This document shows, in pieces, positions 27,080-35,045 of a stretch of DNA of 64,000 nt. Origin of the DNA: Cellulosimicrobium sp. Marseille-Q4280. GTDB taxonomy: Bacteria > Actinomycetota > Actinomycetes > Actinomycetales > Cellulomonadaceae. The DNA lies in contig NZ_CALPBY010000001.1 in assembly GCF_943181405.1 (NCBI RefSeq), positions 372,001-436,000 on the forward strand, read 5' to 3'. How positions within the stretch are numbered: the stretch's first letter is position 1; every line of letters starts with the position of its first letter. The notes under the pieces were generated by a model. That model made no database searches. It worked only from the letters and a program-made list of their open reading frames with translations, and was not told the origin of the DNA. The position numbers were made by a program, and so were the translations under genes.

Positions 27080-28611
27080 TGCCGAGGTCGCGGGCCGAGC
27101 GGTGGATGCTCGCGCCTGTCGCCCTGGCGCTCCTCGACGCCGACGCCCGGATCGTCGACGCGAACGACGAGCTGCTCCGCCTCCTCGACGTGCCCGACGT
27201 CGACGCGGTCGCGGGGCGACGCGTGGGCGACCTCCTCACCGTCGGCGGCCGCATCTACTGGGAGACGCATCTCGAGCCGCGCCTGCACGAGGCCGGCAGG
27301 GTGGACGAGGTCGCCGTCGAGCTGCGCACGCCGGGCGGACGGGAGCCCGTCCTGCTCACGGCGATCGAGCGCGACTGCCACGGCGAGCGCCTCGTCGACG
27401 TCGCGATGCTCGGCGCGCGCGAGCGCTCGCGCTTCGAGCACGAGCTCGTCGGTGCACGCCGCGCGGCCGAGGCGGCGGAGCGCCAGGTGCGGTTGCTGCA
27501 CGGCACCGCCGCCGAGCTCGCGAGCGCCGCAGGGGTCGACGGCGTGGCGCGGGTCCTGCTGCGGGTCGCGGGGGCCCTGCTCGGCGCCCGGAGCGCGGCG
27601 CTGTGGGTCGCTCGCGACGGCGGTCCGTTGCGCCGCTGGGGGGAGGCCGACGAGGTCGAGCCGCCGACGGTCGACGAGATCGCCGAGACCACCACGCGCC
27701 CGGACGGGAAGGTCGTCGTGCCCCTGCGGACGGCCGGGGCGCTGCTCGGAGTGCTGGTCCTGACTCCCCGCGACGCGCCGGGCGCGGAACCCCTGGACCC
27801 CGCCACGCTCGCCGCCGCGGGCCAGGTCGCGGCGCTCGCGCTCGCCCGGGCGCACATGCACGAGCAGAGCGTCTCGGTCGCGTCGGAGCTGCAGCGCGCG
27901 ATGCTCGCGGACGGGATCGTGCACGACCCGCGCGTCCAGGTCCTCGCGCGCTACCGACCGGGCGTCGACGACCTCCAGGTCGGCGGCGACTGGTACGACA
28001 CGTTCCGCGTCACGCCCGACACCCTGGCGCTCTCGGTGGGGGACGTCGTGGGTCGCGGCCTCGCCGCGGCGACGGCCATGGGCCAGCTCCGCACGGCCGC
28101 CCGCGCGGCCGCGGACGCGGAGCTGGGGCCGGTGCAGGTCGTCGAGCGGCTCGACCGGTTCGTCGACCGCACGGGCACCGGCTTCATGACGAGCCTCGTG
28201 TACGCGGAGCTGGACCTGGTCGAGGGGGTCCTGCGGTACTCGTGCGCCGGTCACCTGCCCCCGCTGCACGTGCGGCCCGACGGCGACGCGACCTACCTGT
28301 GGAACGCGCGGTCGACCCCGCTCGGGGTCCGAGCCCCGACCCCACGGGCGGCGGACACGCTGCGCCTGGCGCCCGGCGACCTCGTCGTGCTCTACACCGA
28401 CGGCGTGGTCGAGCGGCGCGACCGCTCGCTCGAGAGCGGGCTGGACGAGCTCGCGGAGATCGTCACGAACGCGTTCGCCGCCGGCCTGACCGGCGAGGAG
28501 GTCCTGGCCGCTCTCGTCGCCCAGGCACCCGAGCACGACGACGCGTGCCTCCTCGCGGTGCGCTGGCTCGGCCCCGGCACGGGCTCAGCGGACGAAGAAC
28601 GGGCCGTCTGA
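27079..28611 (+). CDS. rsbP: RsbP-like PAS-GAF-PP2C serine phosphatase
   Basis: A 510-residue protein with a PAS domain (about 10-115), a short coiled coil (ERSRFEHELVGARRAAEAAER), a GAF domain (about 150-275) and a C-terminal SpoIIE/PP2C phosphatase (about 285-500). Metal-binding motifs are GGDWYDTF, VGDVVGRGLAAAT, YTDGVVER and HDDACLL. By analogy with RsbP it would dephosphorylate an anti-anti-sigma factor and so release an alternative sigma factor. No anti-sigma or RsbV gene is in the window. The extra GAF domain differs from Bacillus RsbP (PAS-coil-PP2C). Its 3' end overlaps the converging Nudix gene by 27 bp. Confidence 0.88.
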   Translation: MPRSRAERWMLAPVALALLDADARIVDANDELLRLLDVPDVDAVAGRRVGDLLTVGGRIYWETHLEPRLHEAGRVDEVAVELRTPGGREPVLLTAIERDCHGERLVDVAMLGARERSRFEHELVGARRAAEAAERQVRLLHGTAAELASAAGVDGVARVLLRVAGALLGARSAALWVARDGGPLRRWGEADEVEPPTVDEIAETTTRPDGKVVVPLRTAGALLGVLVLTPRDAPGAEPLDPATLAAAGQVAALALARAHMHEQSVSVASELQRAMLADGIVHDPRVQVLARYRPGVDDLQVGGDWYDTFRVTPDTLALSVGDVVGRGLAAATAMGQLRTAARAAADAELGPVQVVERLDRFVDRTGTGFMTSLVYAELDLVEGVLRYSCAGHLPPLHVRPDGDATYLWNARSTPLGVRAPTPRAADTLRLAPGDLVVLYTDGVVERRDRSLESGLDELAEIVTNAFAAGLTGEEVLAALVAQAPEHDDACLLAVRWLGPGTGSADEERAV

Positions 28612-29082
28612 CGGCTGCGCGAGCCAGTCCGTCGCGTGGCCGAGGCGCTGGACCGACGAGCGGGCGACGTCGGCCGGGAGCGCGTCCGGGGCGAACCAGC
28701 CGACGGCGAGGGACTCGTCGTCGGCGACGTGCGCGGCCGCGGCCACAGCCGGGGACGTCGGCCGGCACAGGAACGCGAGGTCCAGGTACTGCGACCGGTC
28801 CCCGTTCGGGTACTGCACCGGTTCGGTCACGGTCACCGCGACGAGCGCCTCGACGACGACCTCCACCCCTGTCTCCTCGAGCACCTCGCGCGCCAGGCCG
28901 ACCGCCGGGTCCTCGCCCGGCTCGAGGATCCCGCTGATCACGGCCCACTGCCCGCTGTCCGCGCGCTGCCCCAGCAGCACCCGTCCGTCGTCGTCCACGA
29001 CGATCGCCGACACCCCCGGCATCCACAGGAGGTCGGTCCCGACACGGGACCGGAGGGCGGTGACGAACTCGGGGATCGGCAT
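28585..29082 (-). CDS. Nudix hydrolase
   Basis: A 165-residue Nudix protein with the box GILEPGEDPAVGLAREVLEETG (about residues 51-72), matching GX5EX7REUXEEXG. It hydrolyses a nucleoside diphosphate linked to another group. The short form and PGVSAIVVDDDGRVLLGQRADSGQW resemble actinobacterial MutT-like house-cleaning enzymes. The substrate is not predictable. ATG 29082. The gene runs convergently into rsbP with a 27-bp overlap of coding ends. Confidence 0.9.
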   Translation of the reverse strand: MPIPEFVTALRSRVGTDLLWMPGVSAIVVDDDGRVLLGQRADSGQWAVISGILEPGEDPAVGLAREVLEETGVEVVVEALVAVTVTEPVQYPNGDRSQYLDLAFLCRPTSPAVAAAAHVADDESLAVGWFAPDALPADVARSSVQRLGHATDWLAQPSDGPFFVR

Positions 29083-29168
29083 GGCCCGAGCCTAGGACGT
29101 CACCGTGCCGGGACCGCCACGCGAGACGGCCCGTCCGCCCCTCGGAGGCCCCGTGCTATCGTCCCCTC

Positions 29169-29234
29169 GTGACTTCTCAGTGGTATTGGCGCTTTACGCA
29201 GGCTCCCGGTGGGGCCGTGCGGGCGTTCGCCTGA
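29169..29234 (+). CDS. Aromatic leader peptide of the DAHP synthase attenuator
   Basis: A 21-codon frame starts GTG ACT TCT CAG TGG TAT TGG CGC TTT and ends in TGA at 29232-29234. The peptide begins VTSQWYWRF, with Trp5, Tyr6, Trp7 and Phe9 close together. TATCGT (29157-29162) stands 6 bp before the GTG, so the mRNA would start at the peptide. A GC-rich hairpin follows at 29263-29292, and then the DAHP synthase gene. Ribosome stalling at the Trp codons when charged tRNA is scarce would allow read-through. This is the classical attenuation layout, seen here directly; the function is inferred. Confidence 0.78.
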   Translation: MTSQWYWRFTQAPGGAVRAFA

Positions 29235-29262
29235 CCACAGATCACCACCCGGAGCCAGCACA

Positions 29263-29292
29263 GGGCCTTGGACGCGGACCGCGTCCGGGCCC
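29263..29292 (+). terminator. Attenuator terminator before DAHP synthase
   Basis: GGACGCG (29270-29276) pairs with CGCGTCC (29280-29286) around GAC. The outer GGGCC (29263-29267) pairs with GGCCC (29288-29292). TTCGTCGT follows. It lies 28 bp after the leader-peptide stop and 110 bp before the DAHP synthase start, so it can end transcription unless the ribosome stalls. The remaining stretch to 29401 holds no further gene. Confidence 0.65.
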
Positions 29293-29401
29293 TTCGTCGT
29301 CCAGACGGGCCGCTCCGGGGATCACGGGCGGTAGCAGGCCGGTACGCCTCCGTCTCGACGACGGTCCCGACCTACCGCAGCACGACACCAGGAGCCCTCC
29401 C

Positions 29402-30544
29402 GTGACCAGCACGACCGCCCAGCCCGCGAACGTCGGCCTCGATGCCGATACCGTCGACCCCGTGGACAGCCCCGAGCTGCAGGCCCGCACGAGCGACCTG
29501 CGCGCCCGTGCGCTCGACGCGCTCCCCGCCCCGCGGGCGCTGCTCGCCGACCTGCCGCTCGGCGCGACGCGCAGCGACCTCGTCACGACGTCGCGCCGCG
29601 AGGTCCGCGACGTCCTCGCCGGCGACGACGACCGCCTCCTCGTGATCGTCGGCCCGTGCTCCGTGCACGACCCGCAGGCCGCGCTCGAGTACGCGGGGCG
29701 CCTCGCCGCCGTCGCGCACGAGCTGGCCGACGACCTCGCGGTCGTCATGCGCGTGTACTTCGAGAAGCCGCGCACGACGGTCGGGTGGAAGGGCCTCATC
29801 AACGACCCGCACCTCGACGGCTCGCACGACGTGCACCACGGCTTGCGCCTCGCGCGCGAGGTCCTGCTCGGTGTGCTCGACGCGGGCGTCCCCGCGGCGT
29901 GCGAGTTCCTCGAGCCGACGAGCCCGCAGTACATCGCCGACGCCGTCTCCTGGGGCGCGATCGGGGCGCGCAACGCGGAGTCGCAGGTGCACCGCCAGCT
30001 CGCGTCGGGCCTGTCGATGCCGGTCGGCTTCAAGAACGCGACGGACGGCGACGTGCAGATCGCCGTCGACGGCTGCATCACCGCCGCGAGCGAGCACACG
30101 TTCTTCGGCATGGACTCGCTCGGCCGTGCGGCCGCGGTCGAGACCGCGGGCAACCCGGACTGCCACGTCATCCTGCGCGGCGGTCGCTCGGGCCCCAACT
30201 ACGGGGTCGACGACGTCGCGGCGGCCCTCGCGGTGGCTCGCACCTCGGGCCTCGGCGGGGTCGTGGAGCACGGGCTCGTCGTGGACGCGTCGCACGGCAA
30301 CTCGGGCAAGAGCCACGTGCGGCAGGCGGAGGTCGTGCGCGAGGTCGCGGCGCGCCTCGCCGAGGGCGAGCAGGGCATCACCGGCCTGATGATGGAGAGC
30401 TTCCTCGTCGCGGGCGCGCAGAAGCCCGCACCCTCGGGGCTGGTGTACGGGCAGTCGGTCACCGACGCGTGCATCGACTGGGACACGACGGCGGACCTCC
30501 TGCGCGAGCTCGCCGGCGCGGTCCGGGCGCGTCGCGAGGCCTGA
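29402..30544 (+). CDS. aroG: 3-deoxy-7-phosphoheptulonate (DAHP) synthase, type I
   Basis: This enzyme condenses phosphoenolpyruvate and erythrose 4-phosphate, the first step of aromatic amino acid synthesis. The 380-residue protein has the AroFGH-type core: VGPCSVHDPQAALEYA, YFEKPRTTVGWKGLINDP, GFKNATDG and DASHGNSGKSH. The N-terminal 60 residues are an extension of the type found in feedback-regulated type I alpha enzymes. GTG 29402 was chosen because it is the closest start to the conserved region; the longer frame upstream runs through the leader and terminator. Expression is probably controlled by attenuation by Trp and perhaps Tyr. Confidence 0.93.
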   Translation: MTSTTAQPANVGLDADTVDPVDSPELQARTSDLRARALDALPAPRALLADLPLGATRSDLVTTSRREVRDVLAGDDDRLLVIVGPCSVHDPQAALEYAGRLAAVAHELADDLAVVMRVYFEKPRTTVGWKGLINDPHLDGSHDVHHGLRLAREVLLGVLDAGVPAACEFLEPTSPQYIADAVSWGAIGARNAESQVHRQLASGLSMPVGFKNATDGDVQIAVDGCITAASEHTFFGMDSLGRAAAVETAGNPDCHVILRGGRSGPNYGVDDVAAALAVARTSGLGGVVEHGLVVDASHGNSGKSHVRQAEVVREVAARLAEGEQGITGLMMESFLVAGAQKPAPSGLVYGQSVTDACIDWDTTADLLRELAGAVRARREA

Positions 30545-30560
30545 CGCGCGGGACCTCGAC

Positions 30561-30587
30561 CCATCCGGGAGCCGTTCCGCGCCGAAC
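30561..30587 (+). promoter_or_regulatory. SigK-type promoter of sigK-rskA
   Basis: CCATCC (30561-30566), a 15-bp spacer and CCGAAC (30582-30587). The extended -35 region GACCCATCCGG is identical in the fasciclin and dipZ promoters at 33014-32988 and 33030-33056. The boxes resemble the mycobacterial SigK consensus (CCATCC...CCGAAT). Its position about 50-70 bp before sigK implies autoregulation. Confidence 0.8.
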
Positions 30588-30634
30588 CCTGGTCGTCCCG
30601 GGAGGTCCGGGACCGTGCACGCGTGAGGGGACCA

Positions 30635-31234
30635 GTGCTGGGGCAGACTGTCCGGGTGCCACCCTCCGTGACGACGAGCTCGTCGGGTGCCGTCGACGCC
30701 GCGCTGTCCGCGTGCGCCGGCGGCGACCCGGACGCGTTCGCGCCCGTGTACGACGCGCTCGCGCCCGTCGCGTACGGCACCTGCCTGGGTGTCCTGCGCG
30801 ACCCGGACCACGCGGCGGAGGTGATGCAGGAGGTGATGGTCGAGGTGTGGCAGACGGCGACGCGGTTCGACGCCTCTCGCGGCTCCGCGCGCACGTGGGT
30901 AGCGACCCTCGCGCGTCGCCGCGCCGTCGACCGGGTGCGGGCCGAGCAGTCGCGCCGCGACCGTGACCAGCGCGAGCTCGACGCCGCGATGGCGGCGGCG
31001 CCCCGGGACGTCGTCGCGGAGGACGTCGAACGCAGCCTGGAGGGCGCGGCCGTGCGGCGGTGCCTCGAGTCGCTCACCGCGACCCAGCGCGAGGCCGTGG
31101 TCGACGCCTACTACGGCGGGTACACCTACCGTGAGGTGGCCGAGCGTCTGGACGCGGCGCTGCCGACCGTGAAGTCCCGCATCCGCGACGGGCTGACCCG
31201 ACTTCGTGACTGCCTGGGGGTGCGCCGTGGCTGA
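30635..31234 (+). CDS. sigK: ECF RNA polymerase sigma factor SigK
   Basis: A sigma factor of about 199 residues with region 2 (AAEVMQEVMVEVWQTATRFD, RGSARTWVATLARRRAVDRVR) and region 4 (TATQREAVVDAYYGGYTYREVAERL, PTVKSRIRDGLTRLR). This is very like mycobacterial SigK, including the SAR-W-TLAHRRAVDRVR-like segment and AYYGG-YTY. The start is uncertain: GTG 30635 has a GAGGGG site 4 bp before it and is used here; GTG 30623 and GTG 30656 are in frame. Its stop overlaps the anti-sigma gene by 8 bp. The promoter at 30561 is its own type. In Mycobacterium SigK drives mpt70/mpt83 and dipZ, and homologues of the latter two lie just downstream. Confidence 0.88.
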   Translation: MLGQTVRVPPSVTTSSSGAVDAALSACAGGDPDAFAPVYDALAPVAYGTCLGVLRDPDHAAEVMQEVMVEVWQTATRFDASRGSARTWVATLARRRAVDRVRAEQSRRDRDQRELDAAMAAAPRDVVAEDVERSLEGAAVRRCLESLTATQREAVVDAYYGGYTYREVAERLDAALPTVKSRIRDGLTRLRDCLGVRRG

Positions 31235-32054
31235 CGAGTCCTTCGGGCCGGGGGGCGCGGGGCCCGACGGCCGGCGCGAGGACGACGGCCGGGGCGTCGT
31301 GTGGGACCTCCTGCCCGCGTACGCGCTGGACGCCGTCGACGACCTCGACCGCCGCGCGGTCGAGCGGCTGCTCGCCGCGGACCCCGCCGCACAGCAGGCG
31401 CTCGACGAGTACCGCGACGTCGTCGCGGCGTTCGCCGTCGAGCACGCCCCGCCGGTGTCGGTGCGCGACGCCGTGCTCGCCCGGGTGGCGACGACGCCGC
31501 AGGTCCCGCTCCCCGGGCAGCCCGCGGCCGGGCAGCCTCTCGGGCAGCCCGTCACGGCGGAGACCCGGGCGAGCGGCGAGGCGCGCGCCGGCGCGGCCTC
31601 GACCCGCGCGCGCCTGCGCTGGGGCCTCGTCGCGGCGGCCGCGGCGGCCGTCGTGGCGGTCGCCGTGCCGACGACCGTGGCCGTGCGTGCGACGCAGGAG
31701 CAGTCGCGCCTGCAGGCGCAGGCGGACGCGGTGGCGCAGATGCTCGCGGACCCGACGGCCACGATCGTGCGCGGCGAGGTCGCAGGTGGTGGCGAGGCGT
31801 CGGTCCTCGTGGCGGGCGACGACTACCTCTTCCGCGCGTCGGAGCTGCCCGGGGCGGGCGACGACCAGGACTACCAGCTCTGGGTGGTCGGCGACGACGG
31901 GGGCGTGACCTCCGCCGGCGTGCTCGCCGAGCAGGACGGCACGGTCGAGCAGCTCGTGCAGGACGCGCCGGGGGTCGGCGTGGCCGTCACGGTCGAGCCG
32001 GAGGGCGGGTCGGAGCAGCCGACGACCGACCCGATCGTCGCGCTCGTCACCTGA
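31227..32054 (+). CDS. rskA: Anti-sigma-K factor RskA
   Basis: A 275-residue membrane anti-sigma factor. The N-terminal cytoplasmic domain (VVWDLLPAYALDAVDDLDRRAVERLLAADPAAQQALDEYRD, about 24-65) binds the sigma factor and lacks the zinc-finger cysteines, as in RskA. A Pro/Gln/Ala linker leads to one membrane helix (LRWGLVAAAAAAVVAVAVPTTVAV, about 131-154). The extracytoplasmic RskA domain includes DDQDYQLWVVGDDGGVTSAGVL. Regulated proteolysis of this protein should free SigK. The GTG at 31227 overlaps sigK by 8 bp, so the two are coupled. A perfect hairpin ends the unit. Confidence 0.92.
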   Translation: MADESFGPGGAGPDGRREDDGRGVVWDLLPAYALDAVDDLDRRAVERLLAADPAAQQALDEYRDVVAAFAVEHAPPVSVRDAVLARVATTPQVPLPGQPAAGQPLGQPVTAETRASGEARAGAASTRARLRWGLVAAAAAAVVAVAVPTTVAVRATQEQSRLQAQADAVAQMLADPTATIVRGEVAGGGEASVLVAGDDYLFRASELPGAGDDQDYQLWVVGDDGGVTSAGVLAEQDGTVEQLVQDAPGVGVAVTVEPEGGSEQPTTDPIVALVT

Positions 32055-32179
32055 GGTCGGCGAGGCGCGCCTCCAGGTCCCGGGCCTCGGCGTCGCGCGG
32101 TGACGACGGACGTGCGCGCCCAGGTCGGCGCCCCGGCGAGGCCGGTCCGTCGCAGAGGGTCGCCCGCGGTGGCGCCGCG

Positions 32180-32226
32180 ACGACGAACGGCCCGGCCGCG
32201 AGGAGCGGGGCCGGGCCGTTCGTCGT
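32180..32226. terminator. Perfect 18-bp bidirectional terminator
   Basis: ACGACGAACGGCCCGGCC (32180-32197) is the exact reverse complement of GGCCGGGCCGTTCGTCGT (32209-32226), with an 11-nt loop. It separates the converging rskA and fasciclin genes and ends in a TTCGTCGT/ACGACGAA side that supplies a weak U-rich tract on both strands. The rest of 32055-32235 shows no gene. Confidence 0.85.
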
Positions 32227-32235
32227 GGTCGGAGG

Positions 32236-32937
32236 TCACATGGTCGGCATGAGCACCGAGTCGACGAGGTAGACGGTGGCGTTCTGCGTCATGACGCCGC
32301 CGCAGACGACCGTGGCGTCGTTGACCATGAGCTCGTCGCCCTCGCCCGTCACCTCGACGGTGCCGCCCTGGACGGTCGTCTGCTCGCCGACGACCTGGTC
32401 GGGCGTGAGCTGCCCGGGCACCACGTGGTAGGTGAGGATCGACGTGAGCATGTCGGAGTCGGTCTTCAGCGTCTCGAGGGTCGCGGCGTCGATCTTCGCG
32501 AAGGCGTCGTCGACGGGCGCGAACACCGTGAACTCGTCGCCGTTGAGCGTGTCGACAAGGTCGACCTCAGGGTTGAGCTCGCCCGACACGGCGGAGACGA
32601 GCGTCGTGAGCAGCGGGTTGTTCGACGCGGCGACCGCGACCGGGTCGGTCGACATGCCGGTGATCGAGCCGGCGCCGTCGGGCACCTGCTCGGCGTAGGC
32701 CTCGCAGCCCGCGCCGACGAGGTTCGCTGCGGGGTCCATCGCCATGTCGTCGGACGACTCCGTGTCCTCGGCCATGTCCTCGGACTCGGCGGAGTCGTCC
32801 GTCATGGCGTCCTCGCTCGCCTGCGACTCGGTGGTCTCAGCACCGGAGCCCGAGTCCGAGCTGCAGGCGGACAGGCCGAGGACGGCGAGGGTGGCGACGC
32901 CGGCCACGGCGTACGACGTGCGGGTTCGAGCGTTCAT
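32236..32937 (-). CDS. MPT83-like fasciclin-domain lipoprotein
   Basis: A 233-residue secreted protein. The signal peptide ends in a lipobox LSAC, and the mature part begins with a Ser/Glu/Asp/Met-rich acidic linker ([18 protein letters not shown]). A single FAS1 domain follows (about 100-233) with [15 protein letters not shown] and [11 protein letters not shown]. This is the architecture of mycobacterial MPT83, with the closely related MPT70 lacking the lipid anchor. The cysteine pair GAGCEAY and VVCGG also corresponds to those proteins. ATG 32937 has a GAGGAGAG site. It is transcribed from a SigK-type promoter divergent from dipZ. The role may be adhesion or envelope redox homeostasis. Confidence 0.9.
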   Translation of the reverse strand: MNARTRTSYAVAGVATLAVLGLSACSSDSGSGAETTESQASEDAMTDDSAESEDMAEDTESSDDMAMDPAANLVGAGCEAYAEQVPDGAGSITGMSTDPVAVAASNNPLLTTLVSAVSGELNPEVDLVDTLNGDEFTVFAPVDDAFAKIDAATLETLKTDSDMLTSILTYHVVPGQLTPDQVVGEQTTVQGGTVEVTGEGDELMVNDATVVCGGVMTQNATVYLVDSVLMPTM

Positions 32938-32987
32938 CGGTCTCTCCTCGGGTCGTGCCCCGCGGTCTGCGGGGCGTCTCGAGGGGT

Positions 32988-33014
32988 GTTCGGAGCCCTC
33001 GACCGACCGGATGG
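32988..33014 (-). promoter_or_regulatory. SigK-type promoter of the fasciclin gene
   Basis: On the minus strand CCATCC (33014-33009), 15 bp, then CCGAAC (32993-32988), with the extended GACCCATCCGG. The leader to the ATG at 32937 is about 40 nt. Confidence 0.82.
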
Positions 33015-33029
33015 GTCCGGTTCCACGAC

Positions 33030-33056
33030 CCATCCGGACGAGGCGGCGTGCCGAAC
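33030..33056 (+). promoter_or_regulatory. SigK-type promoter of dipZ
   Basis: CCATCC (33030-33035), 15 bp, then CCGAAC (33051-33056). The ATG of dipZ at 33064 is 7 bp after the -10 box, so the transcript would be leaderless. Its -35 box lies only 15 bp from the -35 box of the divergent fasciclin promoter. Confidence 0.82.
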
Positions 33057-33063
33057 CGTCGGC

Positions 33064-35022
33064 ATGGAGACGCTGATCGTCATCGGACTGCTCGGGGGCC
33101 TCATCACGGGTATCTCGCCGTGCATCCTGCCCATGCTCCCCGTGATCTTCTTCGCGGGCGGCGTGCAGGGCGCCCGCCCACGGGACGACGGCGCGAGCTC
33201 GCCGCCGACCGTCTCGCCCGCGCTCTTCGCCGGGGCACCGAGGGCCGTCACCGTCGGCGGTGGTGCGCGACGCTCCGCCGGCGCGGGGACCGTCACGCTC
33301 GACGTCTCCCCGGACCCGGCGCGGGGCGAGCGGGTCGCCGCGTCGGGCGGCGCGTCGGTGGGCGACGCGTCAGGCAGCGAGGCTGCGGGAGGCCGCCGCC
33401 GGGCGCGGGAGCGGAAGCGCTCGTGGCGCCCGTACCTCGTCATCGCGGGCCTCGTGCTGAGCTTCAGCGTCTTCACGCTGCTGGGCTCCCTGCTCCTCAC
33501 CGCGCTCGGGCTCCCGCAGGACCTGCTCCGGTGGGCCGGCATCGTGCTGCTCGTCCTCATCGGCATCGGCATGATCGTCCCGCGCGTCGAGGAGGTGCTC
33601 GAGCGGCCGTTCCAGCGCATCGCCGCGCTCGGCGCACGGCGCGGGGCGGCGCGGCAGGACCGCGGAGCGTTCGTGCTCGGCCTCGGGCTCGGCGTGCTCT
33701 ACGTACCGTGCGCCGGTCCGGTGCTCGCGGCGATCACGGTCGCCGGGGCGACGGGCGACATCGGCCCGGGTACGGTCGCGCTGACGGTGTCCTTCGCCGT
33801 CGGCGCGGCGATCCCGCTCCTGGTCTTCGCGCTCGCCGGCCGCCGTGTCGCCGAGCGTGTCAAGGGCTTCCAGCGCCACACCCGGGGCATCCGCGTCACG
33901 GGCGGCATCGTCATGATCGCGCTCGCCGGAGCGCTCGCGCTGAACCTGCCCGCAGCGCTGCAGCGCGCGCTGCCCGACTACACCGGTGCGCTCCAGCAGC
34001 GCGTCGACGAGAACGAGACGGTCCAGGAGGCGCTCGACCTCGGCGGCCTCGTCACGGACGAGAACCGCGAGCTGTCGAACTGCTCGAACGGCGCGTCCGA
34101 GCTCGAGGACTGCGGCCCGGCGCCCGAGATCCGCGGCATCGACACGTGGCTCAACACGCCGGGCGGCGAGGCGCTCGCGCTCGACGAGCTGCGCGGCAAG
34201 GTCGTGCTCGTCGACTTCTGGACGTACTCGTGCATCAACTGCCAGCGCGCGATCCCGCACGTCAACGCGTGGTACGAGCAGTACCGGGACGTGGGCGAGG
34301 GGTTCGAGGTCATCGGCGTGCACACGCCGGAGTTCGCGTTCGAGCGCGAGACGCGCAACGTCGTCGCGGGCGCGGAGGACCTGGGCATCACCTACCCGGT
34401 GGCGCAGGACAACTCCTACGCGACGTGGACCGCGTACCGGAACCGCTACTGGCCCGCGCAGTACCTCGTCGACGCCGACGGGACCGTGCGGCACATCCGC
34501 TTCGGCGAGGGCGGCTACGAGGAGACGGAGAACCTCGTGCGCGAGCTCCTCGCCGACGCGAACCCGGGCGTCGACCTGCCCGAGCCGACCTCGGTGGGGG
34601 ACTCCACACCGCAGGCCGCGACGACGCCCGAGACGTACTTCTCCATCAAGCGCGTCGTGAACTACTCCGGCGAGCCGCGGTACGCCGCGGGAGAGCAGGA
34701 GTTCGCGCTCACCGACGACCAGCCGCAGGACACGTTCTCGCTCGGCGGCACGTGGGACGTCGACTTCCAGGGCGCCACGGCGGTGTCCGACGGCGCGCAG
34801 GTCCGTCTCGCGTACCGGTCCACCGACGTGTTCGCCGTCCTGGGCGGCGAGGGGACCGTCACGGCGCGCGTCACGGCGGGCGGGCGGACGACGGAGCGGG
34901 AGATCGACGTGTCGGGGAACCCGACGCTCTATCCCGTGCTCGAGGGCGACGGCCCCACCGAGGGGACCGTCGAGCTCGACGTGCCGCCGGGGGTCCAGGT
35001 GTTCACCGCGACGTTCGGCTGA
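33064..35022 (+). CDS. dipZ: DipZ: CcdA-like transporter fused to a thioredoxin domain
   Basis: A 652-residue membrane protein. The CcdA/DsbD-like region has [11 protein letters not shown] near residue 20 and YVPCAGPV near 215, the paired reactive cysteines that carry electrons across the membrane. A thioredoxin-like domain follows, with [11 protein letters not shown] (cysteines near 388 and 391), as in mycobacterial DipZ. A C-terminal beta-rich domain (about 530-652) completes the family architecture. Between the first and second helices lies a loop of about 85 Gly/Ala/Arg/Ser-rich residues, unusual in length. The protein is expected to supply reductant to secreted cysteine proteins, possibly the two-cysteine fasciclin lipoprotein next to it. 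Confidence 0.93.
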   Translation: METLIVIGLLGGLITGISPCILPMLPVIFFAGGVQGARPRDDGASSPPTVSPALFAGAPRAVTVGGGARRSAGAGTVTLDVSPDPARGERVAASGGASVGDASGSEAAGGRRRARERKRSWRPYLVIAGLVLSFSVFTLLGSLLLTALGLPQDLLRWAGIVLLVLIGIGMIVPRVEEVLERPFQRIAALGARRGAARQDRGAFVLGLGLGVLYVPCAGPVLAAITVAGATGDIGPGTVALTVSFAVGAAIPLLVFALAGRRVAERVKGFQRHTRGIRVTGGIVMIALAGALALNLPAALQRALPDYTGALQQRVDENETVQEALDLGGLVTDENRELSNCSNGASELEDCGPAPEIRGIDTWLNTPGGEALALDELRGKVVLVDFWTYSCINCQRAIPHVNAWYEQYRDVGEGFEVIGVHTPEFAFERETRNVVAGAEDLGITYPVAQDNSYATWTAYRNRYWPAQYLVDADGTVRHIRFGEGGYEETENLVRELLADANPGVDLPEPTSVGDSTPQAATTPETYFSIKRVVNYSGEPRYAAGEQEFALTDDQPQDTFSLGGTWDVDFQGATAVSDGAQVRLAYRSTDVFAVLGGEGTVTARVTAGGRTTEREIDVSGNPTLYPVLEGDGPTEGTVELDVPPGVQVFTATFG

Positions 35023-35025
35023 GCC

Positions 35026-35045
35026 GGCCGGTCCGCGGACCGGCC
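35026..35045 (+). terminator. Perfect palindromic terminator after dipZ
   Basis: GGCCGGTCCGCGGACCGGCC is a perfect 20-bp palindrome starting 3 bp after the dipZ stop. A second hairpin, CGCGCGGCGGC (35056-35066) with GCCGCCGCGCG (35089-35099), follows at once, so termination is probably double. No gene is seen between here and 35275. Confidence 0.7.

Noticed and set aside
26956-28536. A 526-codon minus-strand frame opposite rsbP
   Set aside because: Shadow of the PP2C gene; no motif and no ribosome-binding site.
29372-31762. A 796-codon minus-strand open frame opposite DAHP synthase and sigK
   Set aside because: It is antisense to well-supported genes, has Arg/Ala-rich composition and no domain, the usual shadow in high-GC DNA.
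32055-32179. Possible small RNA between rskA and the fasciclin gene
   Set aside because: Only the terminator hairpin is structured; no promoter was found in the gap.
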